NCBI GenBank assembly: GCA_900112785.1
Contig: FONB01000012.1
Location: forward strand, 62,001-126,000
DNA length: 64,000 nt
Source of the DNA: Phytobacter palmae
GTDB taxonomy: Bacteria > Pseudomonadota > Gammaproteobacteria > Enterobacterales > Enterobacteriaceae
Direction: 5' to 3'
The notes beneath the pieces are model-generated. The model was not told the DNA's origin. It saw only the letters and a program-made list of their open reading frames with translations, and ran no database searches. The translations under genes were made by a program, and so were the position numbers. Shown piece after piece: positions 43,852 to 54,176 of this stretch (its first letter is position 1; each line of letters begins with the position of its first letter).

Positions 43852-44906
43852 CAGTGTGAAACTCCCAAAGTAATAGTGACGCCCTGCTCACGCAGAGTCT
43901 CGCCAATCAGTTGCCCACGACTCATCAGCCAGGCTGCGGGGCCGGATACGCTTCCCACGCCGGTGGTCTGACGCACAAAGTCAGAGGCAGGGAAACGATG
44001 CTCATGCTGACGCAGGGCATCAGCGGTAAAGATTTCAAACGGCACATGCAGGCTTTCTGCCAGTTGCGTGAGCGCTTTTTCATGCTCTTTCAGGGTGATG
44101 CTGCCTATGGCGCGCAGTGCCAGGGGGTCGAAAGCGTATGCCTGCAACTGTTGCTTAAGCAGCCCTGACACCACTGCAAACGGGGTATCGCGGCGACAGC
44201 CAATGCCAGCCACTACACGTCGGGGAACCAGCTTGTAGACCGGCACCGCCAGTTCGGGCAGTTCAGACTGCACGGTCACGCAAATCAGCGCCGTCAACGC
44301 AGGCATATCGTCGAGAGAGGCCACCGGAATAAACCCACGCGTGTCGCAGCGTTCAACGTCATCGCGCAATGCGTCTTCACACCACAGGCCGATGCGTTCG
44401 CCGCTGACCAGCCAGTGGTTGATTGTCTTTACCGCTCCGCGCAGATCCTCCATTCGGGCATCCAACTGGCAGGCCAGCGTATCGAGCGCCGCCAGTTCGT
44501 TGACATCCGTTGCTGTGGTGATCACCGGGTCCGCACCAAGGATGCCGGCCAGATAACGAGCCAGCGCATTTGCCCCACCGAAATGGCCGGAAAGCAGGCT
44601 GATGACGTGCTGTCCGCGCTCATCGATAACGATCACCGCCGGGTCGCTGAATTTGTCATTAACCAGGGGGGCCAGTACCCGTACGGCAATCCCCGTCGCG
44701 CCGATAAACACCAACGCCGAGTGCTGTGTAAAAGCATCGCGCAGTGACCGGGCAAAACCGCCGTCAAAAGGCACAAACCCCTCTTCCAGCAATTTCTCGC
44801 TGGTATAGCAGGTCATGGGCAGCGATCCTTTCAACCGGTTCGCCAGAGCAACACCGCCGGGCGTCAGACAGAACAGAGCGATAGATTCAGGCTTTACGGT
44901 ATTCAT
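43851..44906 (-). CDS. cbiG: CbiG, cobalt-precorrin-5A hydrolase
   Basis: Opens the delta-lactone with release of acetaldehyde. 351 residues from [18 protein letters not shown], the Salmonella length. [16 protein letters not shown] and [18 protein letters not shown] are in the N-terminal domain and [19 protein letters not shown] starts the C-terminal CbiG/CobE domain. It overlaps cbiF by 20 bases. Confidence 0.96.
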   Translation of the reverse strand: MNTVKPESIALFCLTPGGVALANRLKGSLPMTCYTSEKLLEEGFVPFDGGFARSLRDAFTQHSALVFIGATGIAVRVLAPLVNDKFSDPAVIVIDERGQHVISLLSGHFGGANALARYLAGILGADPVITTATDVNELAALDTLACQLDARMEDLRGAVKTINHWLVSGERIGLWCEDALRDDVERCDTRGFIPVASLDDMPALTALICVTVQSELPELAVPVYKLVPRRVVAGIGCRRDTPFAVVSGLLKQQLQAYAFDPLALRAIGSITLKEHEKALTQLAESLHVPFEIFTADALRQHEHRFPASDFVRQTTGVGSVSGPAAWLMSRGQLIGETLREQGVTITLGVSH

Positions 44907-45660
44907 GGCTAAAATCCGCGGCATAAAGACGTGAGTAGTGGTACTCCTCGCCAAGGAACGATCCAACGAGGATCAGTGCGGTTTTACGAATACCGGCATT
45001 GCGAACTTTGTCAGCAATGTCCTCAAGGGTTCCGCGCACCGTCTGGCTTTCCGGCCAGGTGGCTTTATAAATCACCGCCACGGGCGTGGCTGCCGGATAA
45101 CCGCCTTCGATCAGGCGCTCCGCCACCCGATTAATGCGCTGTACTGAGAGATAAATCGCCATTGAGGTCTGGTGGCTGGCAAAGGATTCCAGCTGTTCCA
45201 GCGGCGGAACCGGGGTACGACCTTCCAGGCGGGTAATAATCAGGCTCTGCGACACTTCCGGCACGGTATATTCCACGCCCAGTTCCGCAGCCGCCCCAAG
45301 AAAGGCACTCACGCCGGGAACGACCTTCCATTGAATACCGCGTTCAGTCAGCACTTCCCCCTGTTCACGCACTGAGCCATAAAGGGAGACATCACCGGTT
45401 TGCAGACGCACCACTACTTTTCCTGCTTTAACACCGGCCTCCATCAGGTCGATAATCTGTTCAAGGTGCAGTTCGGCGCTGTCGTGACACTCTGCGCCCG
45501 GTGGGCAGTATTCGAGCAGATCGGTATTAATGAGTGAGCCCGCGTAAATAACGACCTGTGCCTGCTGCAACAGGCGGTATCCTTTCAGGGTGATCAGCTC
45601 GCGGTCACCGGGGCCAGCACCGACAAACCAGACGGTTTGCGCATCAAATTGTTCAGCCAT
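44887..45660 (-). CDS. cbiF: CbiF, cobalt-precorrin-4 C11-methyltransferase
   Basis: 257 residues. [20 protein letters not shown] (SAM loop), [30 protein letters not shown] and [19 protein letters not shown], all typical of CbiF/CobM. Overlaps the end of cbiT by eight bases. Confidence 0.97.
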   Translation of the reverse strand: MAEQFDAQTVWFVGAGPGDRELITLKGYRLLQQAQVVIYAGSLINTDLLEYCPPGAECHDSAELHLEQIIDLMEAGVKAGKVVVRLQTGDVSLYGSVREQGEVLTERGIQWKVVPGVSAFLGAAAELGVEYTVPEVSQSLIITRLEGRTPVPPLEQLESFASHQTSMAIYLSVQRINRVAERLIEGGYPAATPVAVIYKATWPESQTVRGTLEDIADKVRNAGIRKTALILVGSFLGEEYHYSRLYAADFSHEYRKA

Positions 45661-46222
45661 GAGACTCTTCCTTCTCGCAGGAAATCACAAAAACAGGGTT
45701 ATTCGGTTTGAAGTAGTGGCCGCTGCCCAGCGCATGAAGAAGCGAAACCTGAATTTGCTGGCAGTCCAGCATGGCGACCTGGCAAGCAGCGAGGTGGCTC
45801 AGCGCACTGCTGAGGTTCTCCTGCAGGATAAAGGTCATTACCAGGCGTCCACCGGGGATCAGTTGGGCCAAAGACCAGTCAATAAGTTGGGTAAGATTGC
45901 CACCGCTGCCGCCCATAAAAACCGCGTCGGCGGGCTGGCCTATAAATAACGGCGCCACGCCCGGGACAATGGTGATATTGCGACAGCCAAAGTGCTGGCA
46001 GTTCTCTTCCAGCAGCCCCAGCGCCGCCGGATTACGCTCAATGGCTGTCACCTGCAATTGCGGGTGGCAGAGGGCAGCCTCAATGGAGACGCTGCCCGTG
46101 CCTGCGCCAATATCAATAAGATGACGCGCGCCGGATAAGTTCAGGCGTGAGAGCGCCAGCGCACGGACCACTTCTTTGGTCATCGGCACATTTTCACCGC
46201 GTAAAAACAGTTCATCTTTCAT
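45653..46222 (-). CDS. cbiT: CbiT, C15-methyltransferase / decarboxylase subunit
   Basis: 189 residues, Rossmann-type SAM methyltransferase with [15 protein letters not shown] and [14 protein letters not shown]. In many bacteria it is fused to CbiE as CobL; here it is a separate gene overlapping cbiE by 11 bases. Confidence 0.96.
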   Translation of the reverse strand: MKDELFLRGENVPMTKEVVRALALSRLNLSGARHLIDIGAGTGSVSIEAALCHPQLQVTAIERNPAALGLLEENCQHFGCRNITIVPGVAPLFIGQPADAVFMGGSGGNLTQLIDWSLAQLIPGGRLVMTFILQENLSSALSHLAACQVAMLDCQQIQVSLLHALGSGHYFKPNNPVFVISCEKEESHG

Positions 46223-46817
46223 TGAGGATCACCACAACATTCATCTCATACTGCGCATGGACGTCACGGGCGAGCAGCCAGTGAATATGTTCGTTTTCCA
46301 TCGCCAGATTTTCGCCAATCACCAGCCAGCGCTCACCCGCACCGCGTGCCACCAGGGCAGCGGCAATTTCCCGCGGCCCACAGCGGACATCGGTCACCAT
46401 TGCGGTTTTAGGGGAACGGGCCAGCGCGTCAAAATCTACGTCGCGCCCGTGGGAGCTGGTAAGCCAGATATCATTCATATCGATACCGGTCTTCGCGCAC
46501 AGATACTGCACAGCGCTGATGCCCGGAATAATGCGCACCTCTTCAATGCCGAACTCGGCCACCAGCCGTTTGCCAATGCCGTAAAACAGCGGGTCACCGG
46601 AGGCAAGCACCACCACGCGCTGATGCATCCGCTGCGCAATCCAGCGGATTAATCCGGGGATGTCAGCATCCAGCACGCGACGTTCGCCGGCAAAATCAGG
46701 AAACTGTTCGAGATGGCGTTTGCCGCCAATCAGGACATCCGCCTGCGCGACGGTATCCAGCGCCATTGGCGTCATTAAGGCCAGTGAGGCAGGCCCCATT
46801 CCTGCGACGGTTAGCAT
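46212..46817 (-). CDS. cbiE: CbiE, cobalt-precorrin-7 C5-methyltransferase
   Basis: 201 residues. [39 protein letters not shown] and [15 protein letters not shown]. The loop reads GMGPAS rather than GxGPGD, as usual for CbiE. Overlaps cbiD by seven bases. Confidence 0.96.
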   Translation of the reverse strand: MLTVAGMGPASLALMTPMALDTVAQADVLIGGKRHLEQFPDFAGERRVLDADIPGLIRWIAQRMHQRVVVLASGDPLFYGIGKRLVAEFGIEEVRIIPGISAVQYLCAKTGIDMNDIWLTSSHGRDVDFDALARSPKTAMVTDVRCGPREIAAALVARGAGERWLVIGENLAMENEHIHWLLARDVHAQYEMNVVVILNER

Positions 46818-47950
46818 TGCAAATCCTCCACAATGTCCCGGAACGGGCGGTTCGCGCCGAGGATTTGGTTATCAAACGAAAACATGATGGCGTCGCACTG
46901 AGGGGGATTTTTGGTAAAGCGCAGGTTCTGCATGACACGTTGACAGATACGCTGCGCCAGATGGTTGTAGAGATGATTGAATCCCGCCGCATCGATGTGC
47001 TCCATCGCCGCTTCGGTGGTGTCACATTCGCTCACTTTGAGCAGTAAGTCATGCGGGGCGCCGAGCAGCGCCAGATGCGCCACCAGTGTTTCCATGCGTG
47101 CATCGGCAATATGGCTATGGGTGTGGAAGATCCCGGCGGCAATTTTTACCAGCTTACCTGGATGACCAATCAGCACAATTTGCCGATAACCCAGGCGAAC
47201 GGCCTCTTCAATCATATAGCCCACGAAATTGCTCATGGTGACCACGATATCGCCGGAAAGTCCCATCTGTTCGCGGACAAAGCGCTCCCCGTGGTTGCCA
47301 GGCACCAGCACCACTCGTTCCAGCCCGGCTTCGTGTTTGATTTCCAGTTCCAGGGAAAGTGAGCGTTTCCAGCTCTCTTCAGACATTGGTGTGACAATAC
47401 CAGTGGTACCGATAATCGAAATCCCGCCCAGAATGCCCAGCCTGCTGTTGTAAGTTTTTTGCGCCCGTTCTTCCCCTTCCGGTGCGAAGATTTCCACTTC
47501 GGCGCCGCGCGAAGGGCCGATCACTTCGCGTACGGCAGCTTCTATAGTCTGCCGCGGCGTACGGTTAATGGCAGCGCTGCCGACCGGCAGGCCAATGCCT
47601 TTGCGCGTCACCGTGCCCACACCTTCACCACCAGACAGCGCAATCTCTCCGCCTTCATTCAGCGTAACGCGAGCAAAAATCAACATGCCGTGCGTGGCAT
47701 CGACATCATCGCCACCGTCTTTGCGGATAGCGGCTATACCCTGCTGACCTTCAATATGCGGAGATTCAACGTTAAGGCGCAGCGTGACGCCGGAGGGTGT
47801 GACAATCGACACCTGATGAATGATGTGCTGGCGCAGGACCATCAGCGCCGCAACCTTCGCCGCCGCTGTCGCGCAGGATCCGGTGGTATAGCCTTTGCGT
47901 AGCGCTTTGCCGTTGTGCCACACCGGAGCGTCGAACGTCTCTTCGCTCAT
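46811..47950 (-). CDS. cbiD: CbiD, cobalt-precorrin-5B C1-methyltransferase
   Basis: 379 residues, the Salmonella length. Signature [20 protein letters not shown] near the N-terminus and [20 protein letters not shown] in the C-terminal part. Its start codon shares one base with the end of cbiC. Confidence 0.97.
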   Translation of the reverse strand: MSEETFDAPVWHNGKALRKGYTTGSCATAAAKVAALMVLRQHIIHQVSIVTPSGVTLRLNVESPHIEGQQGIAAIRKDGGDDVDATHGMLIFARVTLNEGGEIALSGGEGVGTVTRKGIGLPVGSAAINRTPRQTIEAAVREVIGPSRGAEVEIFAPEGEERAQKTYNSRLGILGGISIIGTTGIVTPMSEESWKRSLSLELEIKHEAGLERVVLVPGNHGERFVREQMGLSGDIVVTMSNFVGYMIEEAVRLGYRQIVLIGHPGKLVKIAAGIFHTHSHIADARMETLVAHLALLGAPHDLLLKVSECDTTEAAMEHIDAAGFNHLYNHLAQRICQRVMQNLRFTKNPPQCDAIMFSFDNQILGANRPFRDIVEDLQC

Positions 47951-48588
47951 TACGCCTCCCGCATAAAATACAAAAAGGCGTTAATGATAGCCGCCGCTAC
48001 ATTGCTGCCACCTTTGCGTCCCAGCGCGGCGATCCCCGGTAGCCCACTTTCCACCAGCGCATCTTTCGATTCCGCCGCGCCGACAAAGCCGACCGGGACG
48101 CCAACTACGCCGCGCACGCGGGGGTTTTGTTCCAGTAAGCGGAAGAGCGCGGTGGGGGCATTACCAAAGACGAAGATTTTGTCGCCCTCTTCGCTGAGCG
48201 CCAGATCTACTGCCGCCATTGAGCGAGTGATCCCCGCCTCTTTCGCTTTACGCACCACGCGAGGGTCACTGATATAGCACTTCACCTCACCGCCAAATTT
48301 TGCCAGCAGAGTTTTGTTGATTCCGGAAAGGGCCATCGTTGTGTCAGTGTAAAGCGTGCAGCCGCTGTGTATTGCCTGGCCGAGGCTTTCCAGCGCGTGC
48401 GGAGAAAACCACAGGATATCCAGCCAGTCGAAATCGGCGGTCGTGTGAATCACTCGTTTGATGATGGCTTCGTGCAGAGGGCTGGCAAAACGGTAGTCAG
48501 GCCGGGTTTCACGAATGATGTCGCCAATAATGACAAAACTTTTGTCTTCAATGGCCTGAGGTTGCTGTAAATAATCCATAGTTTTCAT
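47950..48588 (-). CDS. cbiC: CbiC, cobalt-precorrin-8 methylmutase
   Basis: Moves the C11 methyl to C12, giving cobyrinate. 212 residues from MKTMDYLQQ; this ATG overlaps the cbiB stop (ATGA) and has GGAG ten bases upstream, which favours it over the internal MDYLQQ start used by homology. The active-site His lies in [12 protein letters not shown]. Confidence 0.95.
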   Translation of the reverse strand: MKTMDYLQQPQAIEDKSFVIIGDIIRETRPDYRFASPLHEAIIKRVIHTTADFDWLDILWFSPHALESLGQAIHSGCTLYTDTTMALSGINKTLLAKFGGEVKCYISDPRVVRKAKEAGITRSMAAVDLALSEEGDKIFVFGNAPTALFRLLEQNPRVRGVVGVPVGFVGAAESKDALVESGLPGIAALGRKGGSNVAAAIINAFLYFMREA

Positions 48589-49550
48589 GAGATTGCTGCT
48601 CCTGCCAGCGTAACATGCGTAAGCGCAAATACGGCCAGTGCAAGGGTGGAGGCTACCCACATAAGGCGGATGGTTTGCGAAATATCGTCAACAGTGATGG
48701 CGCGGGTCTCATCGCCAATCCAGGGCTTTTCGACGCGCTGGCCAAAGTAATCATTTGGCCCGCCAAGCTGCACACCAAGCGCCCCTGCAACGGTGCCCTC
48801 CGGCCAGGCGCAGTTGGGACTGCTGTGATTACGTCGATCACGCCAGCCGATGCGAAATGCACGTGCCGGGTTCAGCCGGCAAAGCCAGGCGGCAACGCTT
48901 AACAACAGCCAGCTAAGGCGTGCCGGGATAAAATTGGCCACGTCATCAATACGCGCGCTCACCATGCCAATGGCACGATATTTTTCGTGTTTGTAGCCCA
49001 CCATCGAATCGAGGGTATTAACAGCCTTGTAGGCCATCGCCAGCGGCGCGCCGCCCAGCAATAAAAAGAACAACGGAGCAATAACGCCATCCACGGTGTT
49101 TTCTGCCACGGTTTCCACGACCGCGCGGGTGATCTGCGGCGGCTGTAGTTGCGAGGTGTCGCGCCCGACAATCCAGGAGAGTTTTTCCCGGCTTTGAGCA
49201 AGCGTGCCGTGGCGTAAGGCCTGCTCGACTTCCCGTGCCGCATCAGCCAGACAACGCGCCGCCAGCAAGGTGTAAATCATCCACACCTCCACACACCAGC
49301 CGAGCCACGGATGGATTGCTTGCGCGAGAGTCAGCACACCGTATGCCGCGCCCCAGGTGGCCCCCACGACTACCACCCACATCACTCCACCACCGATACG
49401 CAAAGCACTATCCGAATGACAGACCCGGCGTACGACTCGCTGGGTCTGCGTGATCAGCGCGCCAATCCAGCGGACCGGATGCGGCCAGTGCGGAGGGTCA
49501 CCCAGCCAGCGGTCAAGAAGCCAGGCGGCACACCAGGCAAGGATCGTCAT
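48585..49550 (-). CDS. cbiB: CbiB, adenosylcobinamide-phosphate synthase
   Basis: Inner-membrane protein attaching aminopropanol (phosphate) to adenosylcobyric acid. 321 residues from MTILAWCAAWLLDRWLGDPPHWPHPVRWIG, with ETVAENTVDGVIAPLFF and NSPNCAWPEGTVAGALGVQL-type motifs. Start overlaps the cbiA stop; a long upstream frame is discarded. Confidence 0.96.
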   Translation of the reverse strand: MTILAWCAAWLLDRWLGDPPHWPHPVRWIGALITQTQRVVRRVCHSDSALRIGGGVMWVVVVGATWGAAYGVLTLAQAIHPWLGWCVEVWMIYTLLAARCLADAAREVEQALRHGTLAQSREKLSWIVGRDTSQLQPPQITRAVVETVAENTVDGVIAPLFFLLLGGAPLAMAYKAVNTLDSMVGYKHEKYRAIGMVSARIDDVANFIPARLSWLLLSVAAWLCRLNPARAFRIGWRDRRNHSSPNCAWPEGTVAGALGVQLGGPNDYFGQRVEKPWIGDETRAITVDDISQTIRLMWVASTLALAVFALTHVTLAGAAIS

Positions 49551-50926
49551 AGCGCGCTCCTTGCGGCGGCTATCCAGCGGCTCAGCATGGTCGGACGTTG
49601 GGCAAAATGGATATGCAAATAGCTGGCGTAGGTGTTGCCCACCTGCCAGCCACCCTGCCACTGGGATAAGATCTTGCCATCCCGGATTTTCCGGCACTGC
49701 ATGACCGCATCCTGCTCAGGGTTGAAATCAGAGTAGTGGAATTCATGTCCACGCAACGTCTCGCCTTCATCGGCAAGTAGCGTGGGCTGGCTGGCAGTCG
49801 CTTCGCAGTAACCAAAGCGGGTCAGGCCTTTTCCCATCTCGCTGTGGCCGGGTATCACCCCCACCATTGAATGAATATCGCCCGCGTCATCGCGCAGCGT
49901 AGAGCCGAGATACATCAGACCACCGCACTCGGCATAAATCGCCACACCGCGCCGGTGCGCCGAACGGATAGCTCCGAGCATGGATGTATTCGCAGAAAGG
50001 GCGCGGGCGTGGAGTTCCGGGTAACCGCCACCAAGCCAGAGCATCTGACATTCGGGCAATTCAGCGTCATGCAGTGGGCTAAAACGCACAATCTTCACAC
50101 CCGTACTGCGTAGCAGCTCTATGTTATCGGGATAATAAAAGTTGAAAGCCTCATCATCAGCCAGTGCGAGCGTTAGCCCCTCCCCTTCGCCACATAGAGG
50201 TAAGGCGGGCCATTGCCCCTGCGGTAAAGACGGGAGTGTGCTCAGGGAAAGCAACGTATCGATATTCAGTGTTTGCGCGATACACCCGGCAAAATCACGC
50301 CAGGGTCGGGAATCGATGACAGATTCACGTGCAGTGACCAGCCCCAGATGACGTTCCGGTAGCGTCACCCCGGACGTGACAGGCACATAGCCCAGCGCAG
50401 GAATGCCGCAATAGTGTTCGATAGCATGCCTGAGCAACTGGTAATGGCTGTCGCTGTTGACGCGGTTAACAATAACACCCGCGATATTGAGTGCCGGGTC
50501 GAAATGTTGAAAACCCATTACCGTAGCGGCGATAGAGGTCGACACCGCTTTTCCTTCGACCAGCAAAATGACCGGTACGCCAAGCTGTTTTGCCAGTGCG
50601 GCGCTGCTGCAATAATTGGGGTCAGTGCCATAACCATCGTACAGGCCCATAACACCTTCAATCACGGCGATATCCGCGTCGCCCATTTGTTGATTAAACA
50701 AGGCATTCAGCGTCAGGGCGGGGAGCATAAAGCTGTCAAGGTTGCGGGACTCAACGCCCGTTACGGCGGTATGCCAGGCGGTATCGAGATAGTCCGGGCC
50801 GACTTTAAATGGCTGTACCCGCATACCGCGCTGCTGTAAAACGCTCAGCAAGCCAAGAGTAACGGTGGTTTTACCACAGCCACTTCCGGTACCGGCAAGG
50901 ATAAAGGCGCGACGCCCGTCAGACAT
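49547..50926 (-). CDS. cbiA: CbiA, cobyrinate a,c-diamide synthase
   Basis: First gene of the cobalamin operon. 459 residues: ATP-binding FILAGTGSGCGKTTVTLGLL and a class I glutaminase domain with the nucleophile Cys in AIYAECGGLMYLG. The ribosome site immediately before the ATG is poor (AAGG almost touching it), consistent with control of translation by the upstream cobalamin riboswitch. Confidence 0.97.
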   Translation of the reverse strand: MSDGRRAFILAGTGSGCGKTTVTLGLLSVLQQRGMRVQPFKVGPDYLDTAWHTAVTGVESRNLDSFMLPALTLNALFNQQMGDADIAVIEGVMGLYDGYGTDPNYCSSAALAKQLGVPVILLVEGKAVSTSIAATVMGFQHFDPALNIAGVIVNRVNSDSHYQLLRHAIEHYCGIPALGYVPVTSGVTLPERHLGLVTARESVIDSRPWRDFAGCIAQTLNIDTLLSLSTLPSLPQGQWPALPLCGEGEGLTLALADDEAFNFYYPDNIELLRSTGVKIVRFSPLHDAELPECQMLWLGGGYPELHARALSANTSMLGAIRSAHRRGVAIYAECGGLMYLGSTLRDDAGDIHSMVGVIPGHSEMGKGLTRFGYCEATASQPTLLADEGETLRGHEFHYSDFNPEQDAVMQCRKIRDGKILSQWQGGWQVGNTYASYLHIHFAQRPTMLSRWIAAARSAL

Positions 50927-51037
50927 ACCTTAAGACCCCGTTCAGGGTGGAAAGGCTGTGTCAGGCTGTGCGTAATTCCAGTCAATGACTGTACGCGTCT
51001 GAGCAACTGACTTCCCACCGAAGTTGTTGAGAGTAAC

Positions 51038-51192
51038 CATCAGGTCGGTCTTCTGGCTTAGCGTCGTCCTCGCCCGTCCTTCCCAATCTTGCGATCAGTG
51101 GTGATTACGGGGTCGTCAGCATCACAGCAGCGGGGGCTGCGGGGGATTCTCACCCCCTTCCCAGCCGCGATAATTTGCGGCAAACCTGTTGG
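51038..51192 (-). ncRNA. Cobalamin riboswitch
   Basis: On the minus strand the P1 strands CAGGT (near 51188) and ACCTG (near 51042) bracket conserved elements: GGGAAGGGGGTGAGAATCCC with the usual GGTGAAAATCC-type loop, CAGCCCCCGCTGCTGTGATG (the CCGC-CTGT B12-box region), GACCCCGTAATCACCACTG, and AGCCAGAAGACC at the 3' end. This matches the cbi leader of Salmonella, which shuts off the operon when adenosylcobalamin is plentiful. About 110 bases of expression platform follow before cbiA. Confidence 0.93.
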
Positions 51193-51421
51193 CTTCATTG
51201 TTCGTTTCACTGATACAGCATATTGCTGAAAAGTGATTTTGCTCCTGACTGCAATCTATCGCATCAGGGAAATAAAAACTGGTTCAGTTTATCCCTGCAG
51301 GGGCAATAATTTGTTGCGCTATAACAATTTATTGTCCAGCCTTCACTTGAATCTCTTATTTCGACGGCCTTCCAGGCAATTCTATTGATTTGGCAAATAA
51401 CAAAATATTGTTATCGGAAAT
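51193..51421 (-). promoter_or_regulatory. cbi-cob promoter region
   Basis: Non-coding, AT-rich, between pocR and the riboswitch. It should contain the PocR-dependent cob promoter. It holds one perfect copy (51397-51414) and one degenerate copy (51321-51338) of the ATARCAA-N4-TTGYTAT palindrome, and GCAATAATTTGTTGC at 51303-51317. No clear sigma-70 promoter, as expected for an activator-dependent start. Confidence 0.6.
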
Positions 51422-52333
51422 TTAATCGCCGTCATAGTTTGCATTATTCTGCAGGCGAAAAACTTGCGGCGTCACCTGGTATGTCTGGCGAAATACTTTG
51501 CAAAAATAGCTCGTTTGAGAAAAACCTAAGTTGCGGGCGATGCTGGCGATACTCCAGTCACTGTGGCAAAGCATTTCACGAGCACTGGCCATACGCTGGC
51601 GATTCACCCAGGCATTAAAGCCAATTCCCTGATATTTTTTGAACAGTTTACTGAAATAGTACGGGCTGAGATAAACATGCGCCGCAACATCTTCCAGGCG
51701 CAACTCATCCGAGAGATGGGCATCAATATAGCGCAACGCCTTTTTCATCTTACTGTCATGCGGCCCCTGATTTCGACTCGTTCGCCCCGTCTCCTGCGCC
51801 TGTTGCTGATCTTTGATGACAACAAAGTTGAGCTGTTTTTTAAGACAATTTTCGACAATCAGCTTAAGCAGATCTGCCGATGCGATAACCCGGGAGTAAT
51901 CCATCTCTGGTACATTCAGAAACTCATCCATTAATTTCTGATCCGCCTGCCAGCGATCATCAATATTAAGAATATTAATGAGTTCAACATTATCGCCTTC
52001 CCGCAAACGCACCTGCCCACACAGTACAAACCCGACCAGGTGCCCGGCAATGACCAGAGGAATAGAAAAGTCGGTAAGTCCGGCGTGACAACGGTAGATA
52101 CAGGGTTGGTTGGATTTAGAGGCTTCGAAGCCGCCACAACGATCGCTCATACGACACCGTGCGCTGTGCTGCGGGTTCTGACGCATCAACTGGCAAAACG
52201 GGGTGAAGTTGAAAAGCTCGGAAATTTCTTCGCCGTGGATATTAACGACAACAACGGCCAGACCGGTGGCTTGTGCAAAATCCTGGGCGATTTTATTAAT
52301 GAGTTCGGAGTTTAGTGCACTCGCAGAAATCAT
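51422..52333 (-). CDS. pocR: PocR, activator of the pdu and cob operons (AraC family)
   Basis: 303 residues, the Salmonella length. The N-terminal PocR sensory domain (about 1-165; CQLMRQNPQHSARCRMSDRCG, CIYRCHAGLTDFSIPLVIAG) binds 1,2-propanediol. The C-terminal double-HTH AraC domain (about 200-297) contains LRLEDVAAHVYLSPYYFSKLFK and WSIASIARNLGFSQTSYFCKVFRQ. The cysteine-rich C-x6-C-x3-C spacing in the sensor is a feature of PocR domains. Transcribed from its own region and from pduF upstream. Confidence 0.97.
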   Translation of the reverse strand: MISASALNSELINKIAQDFAQATGLAVVVVNIHGEEISELFNFTPFCQLMRQNPQHSARCRMSDRCGGFEASKSNQPCIYRCHAGLTDFSIPLVIAGHLVGFVLCGQVRLREGDNVELINILNIDDRWQADQKLMDEFLNVPEMDYSRVIASADLLKLIVENCLKKQLNFVVIKDQQQAQETGRTSRNQGPHDSKMKKALRYIDAHLSDELRLEDVAAHVYLSPYYFSKLFKKYQGIGFNAWVNRQRMASAREMLCHSDWSIASIARNLGFSQTSYFCKVFRQTYQVTPQVFRLQNNANYDGD

Positions 52334-52451
52334 GATAAAACCTCTCAGTTAATTTTAATTTATTGTTATAAACAAACCTATTTTGTTTACACATCATTCA
52401 TATTAAATAACTATAAATAACATTGAACGACCATAGGTTGAATTCAAGATA

Positions 52452-52477
52452 ACAAAAGTCTCCCTTTCCAGGGAGAC
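52452..52477 (-). terminator. Terminator after pduF
   Basis: GTCTCCCT-ggaa-AGGGAGAC hairpin with TTTT on the minus strand, between pduF and pocR. It should attenuate read-through, so pocR may need its own promoter in 52334-52451. That region holds TTGTTATAAACAA (52363-52375). Confidence 0.8.
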
Positions 52478-52556
52478 GATTAAGTGCGTTCGTGAAAGCA
52501 GATCACGAAATAATTTCACACTGGCATTTATTGCATCAGGCTATTCTGAATATGCT

Positions 52557-53366
52557 TCAGTTTTCACTTTCCTCAAGTTTGCACGCATTGCAGGGCAGAT
52601 TTTTACCAATCAGATAACGATAGCAGGCAGCCCCCGCGCATCCCCCGATAACAGTGGCGAACATCGGTACCAGGAAATAAGGGATTTCGCGCCCGCCCGT
52701 AAAGGCGATTTTGCCCCAGCCTGCCAGGAACAAGAAAATTTTCGGACCGAAGTCGCGGGCCGGATTCATGGCGAAGCCGGTTAGCGGCCCTAAAGAAGCA
52801 CCGATGACCGCGACCAGGATACCAATCAACAGCGGAGCCAGTGGGCCACGCGGTACGCCGTTACCATCATCCGTTAACGCCATGATCATGCACATAAAGA
52901 TGGAAGTAATCACGATTTCCACCAGAGCAGCCTGCCAGATACTTAATGCCGGAGCCGCATATGTAGTAAACAGGCCCGCCAGTTGCAAGCTCTCTGCGCT
53001 TCCCCGCACCAGATTATGCGCGGTTTCATATTCGACAAACACATTATGGTAGAGCAGATAGACCATTGCCGCGCCACCGCACGCACCGGCTATTTGCGCA
53101 ATAATATAGGGCACGACTTTACGCACGGGAAAACAGGCGAAAAGCCATAACGCAATGGTAACCACAGGGTTAAGATGCGCTCCAGACACTCCTGCGGTGA
53201 GATAGACAGCCAGGGAAATGCCCAGCCCCCAGATGATGCAAATTTCCCACCATCCAAGCGTCACACCGGCAACTTTCATGGCGCACAGGCATCCGATCCC
53301 AAAAAACATAAACAGGCCTGTGCCTAAAAACTCGGCAATACATTGCGCCTTAAGTGAATCATTCAT
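52557..53366 (-). CDS. pduF: PduF, propanediol diffusion facilitator (MIP family)
   Basis: Aquaglyceroporin that lets 1,2-propanediol cross the inner membrane. 269 residues, six membrane segments. The two pore motifs are HLNPVVTIAL (NPV replacing NPA) and GFAMNPARDFGP. The aspartate after the second motif marks a glycerol-type pore. The C-terminus carries PCNACKLEESEN with two cysteines. Divergent from pduA. Confidence 0.96.
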   Translation of the reverse strand: MNDSLKAQCIAEFLGTGLFMFFGIGCLCAMKVAGVTLGWWEICIIWGLGISLAVYLTAGVSGAHLNPVVTIALWLFACFPVRKVVPYIIAQIAGACGGAAMVYLLYHNVFVEYETAHNLVRGSAESLQLAGLFTTYAAPALSIWQAALVEIVITSIFMCMIMALTDDGNGVPRGPLAPLLIGILVAVIGASLGPLTGFAMNPARDFGPKIFLFLAGWGKIAFTGGREIPYFLVPMFATVIGGCAGAACYRYLIGKNLPCNACKLEESEN

Positions 53367-53891
53367 ATGTCATCTTCCTGGTTGGGTCACATTCACACCA
53401 GCACGCCTGAAGCTGGCAGCAGAGTACAACGCCGGTCACTATAGAAATACGATGCTGAAAAGTGTTGGCAACCTCAGAGTAAAAATGCCAAAAAAATCGC
53501 TTCTTAATAACAATATTTTGCCATTCAGGTTAATTGAATATCGGGCTGAATCCTATTTCATTGGCTATTATCCGCCTAATTGAAATAACAAATTATTGTT
53601 ATTTTTCCTGTGTCGTTTTACAGCATTGCTCACAGAATTATTTCGCACGCGCAAATATCACAACATATTTATAAAGTCACTATCAAAAATGTAAATATGA
53701 AATTTGAATAGCAATATTTTGCTATAACAAAACCATTAAAATAACCACGAAAATCAAATAGATAAACACAAATCTGGCAATTATTTATTTTAATTAAACC
53801 AGGAAGTTCCGAATGTAATTTCAGGACAGCCATTCTTTTTCCTCGCTTATTTGTATAGTCCAAAAATCGGGACAACCTTATCGAGGTCTTT
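53367..53891. promoter_or_regulatory. Divergent pduF/pduA control region
   Basis: 525 bases without a gene, strongly AT-rich. It carries three copies of an 18-base palindrome: ATAACAA-tatt-TTGCCAT (53507-53524), ATAACAA-atta-TTGTTAT (53586-53602, arms extended to 53584-53603) and ATAGCAA-tatt-TTGCTAT (53708-53725). PocR, CRP and ArcA act on this interval in Salmonella. I cannot place individual promoters with confidence. Confidence 0.65.
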
Positions 53892-54176
53892 ATGCAACAA
53901 GAAGCATTAGGAATGGTGGAAACCAAAGGCTTAACGGCCGCAATTGAAGCCGCAGATGCGATGGTGAAATCCGCCAATGTCATGTTAGTGGGCTACGAGA
54001 AAATAGGTTCTGGCCTGGTGACAGTCATTGTTCGCGGCGATGTTGGCGCCGTGAAAGCAGCAACGGATGCAGGTGCTGCCGCAGCCGCTCAGGTGGGTGA
54101 AGTGAAAGCCGTACACGTCATTCCGCGTCCGCACACTGATGTTGAAAAAATCCTACCTAAGGGAATTAGCCAATGA
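53892..54176 (+). CDS. pduA: PduA, microcompartment shell protein (BMC-H)
   Basis: 94-residue hexamer-forming shell protein whose central pore admits propanediol. [50 protein letters not shown] is nearly identical to the paralogue PduJ at 60099. The pore segment is YEKIGSG. Ribosome site GAGG five bases upstream. Overlaps pduB by four bases. Confidence 0.98.
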   Translation: MQQEALGMVETKGLTAAIEAADAMVKSANVMLVGYEKIGSGLVTVIVRGDVGAVKAATDAGAAAAAQVGEVKAVHVIPRPHTDVEKILPKGISQ

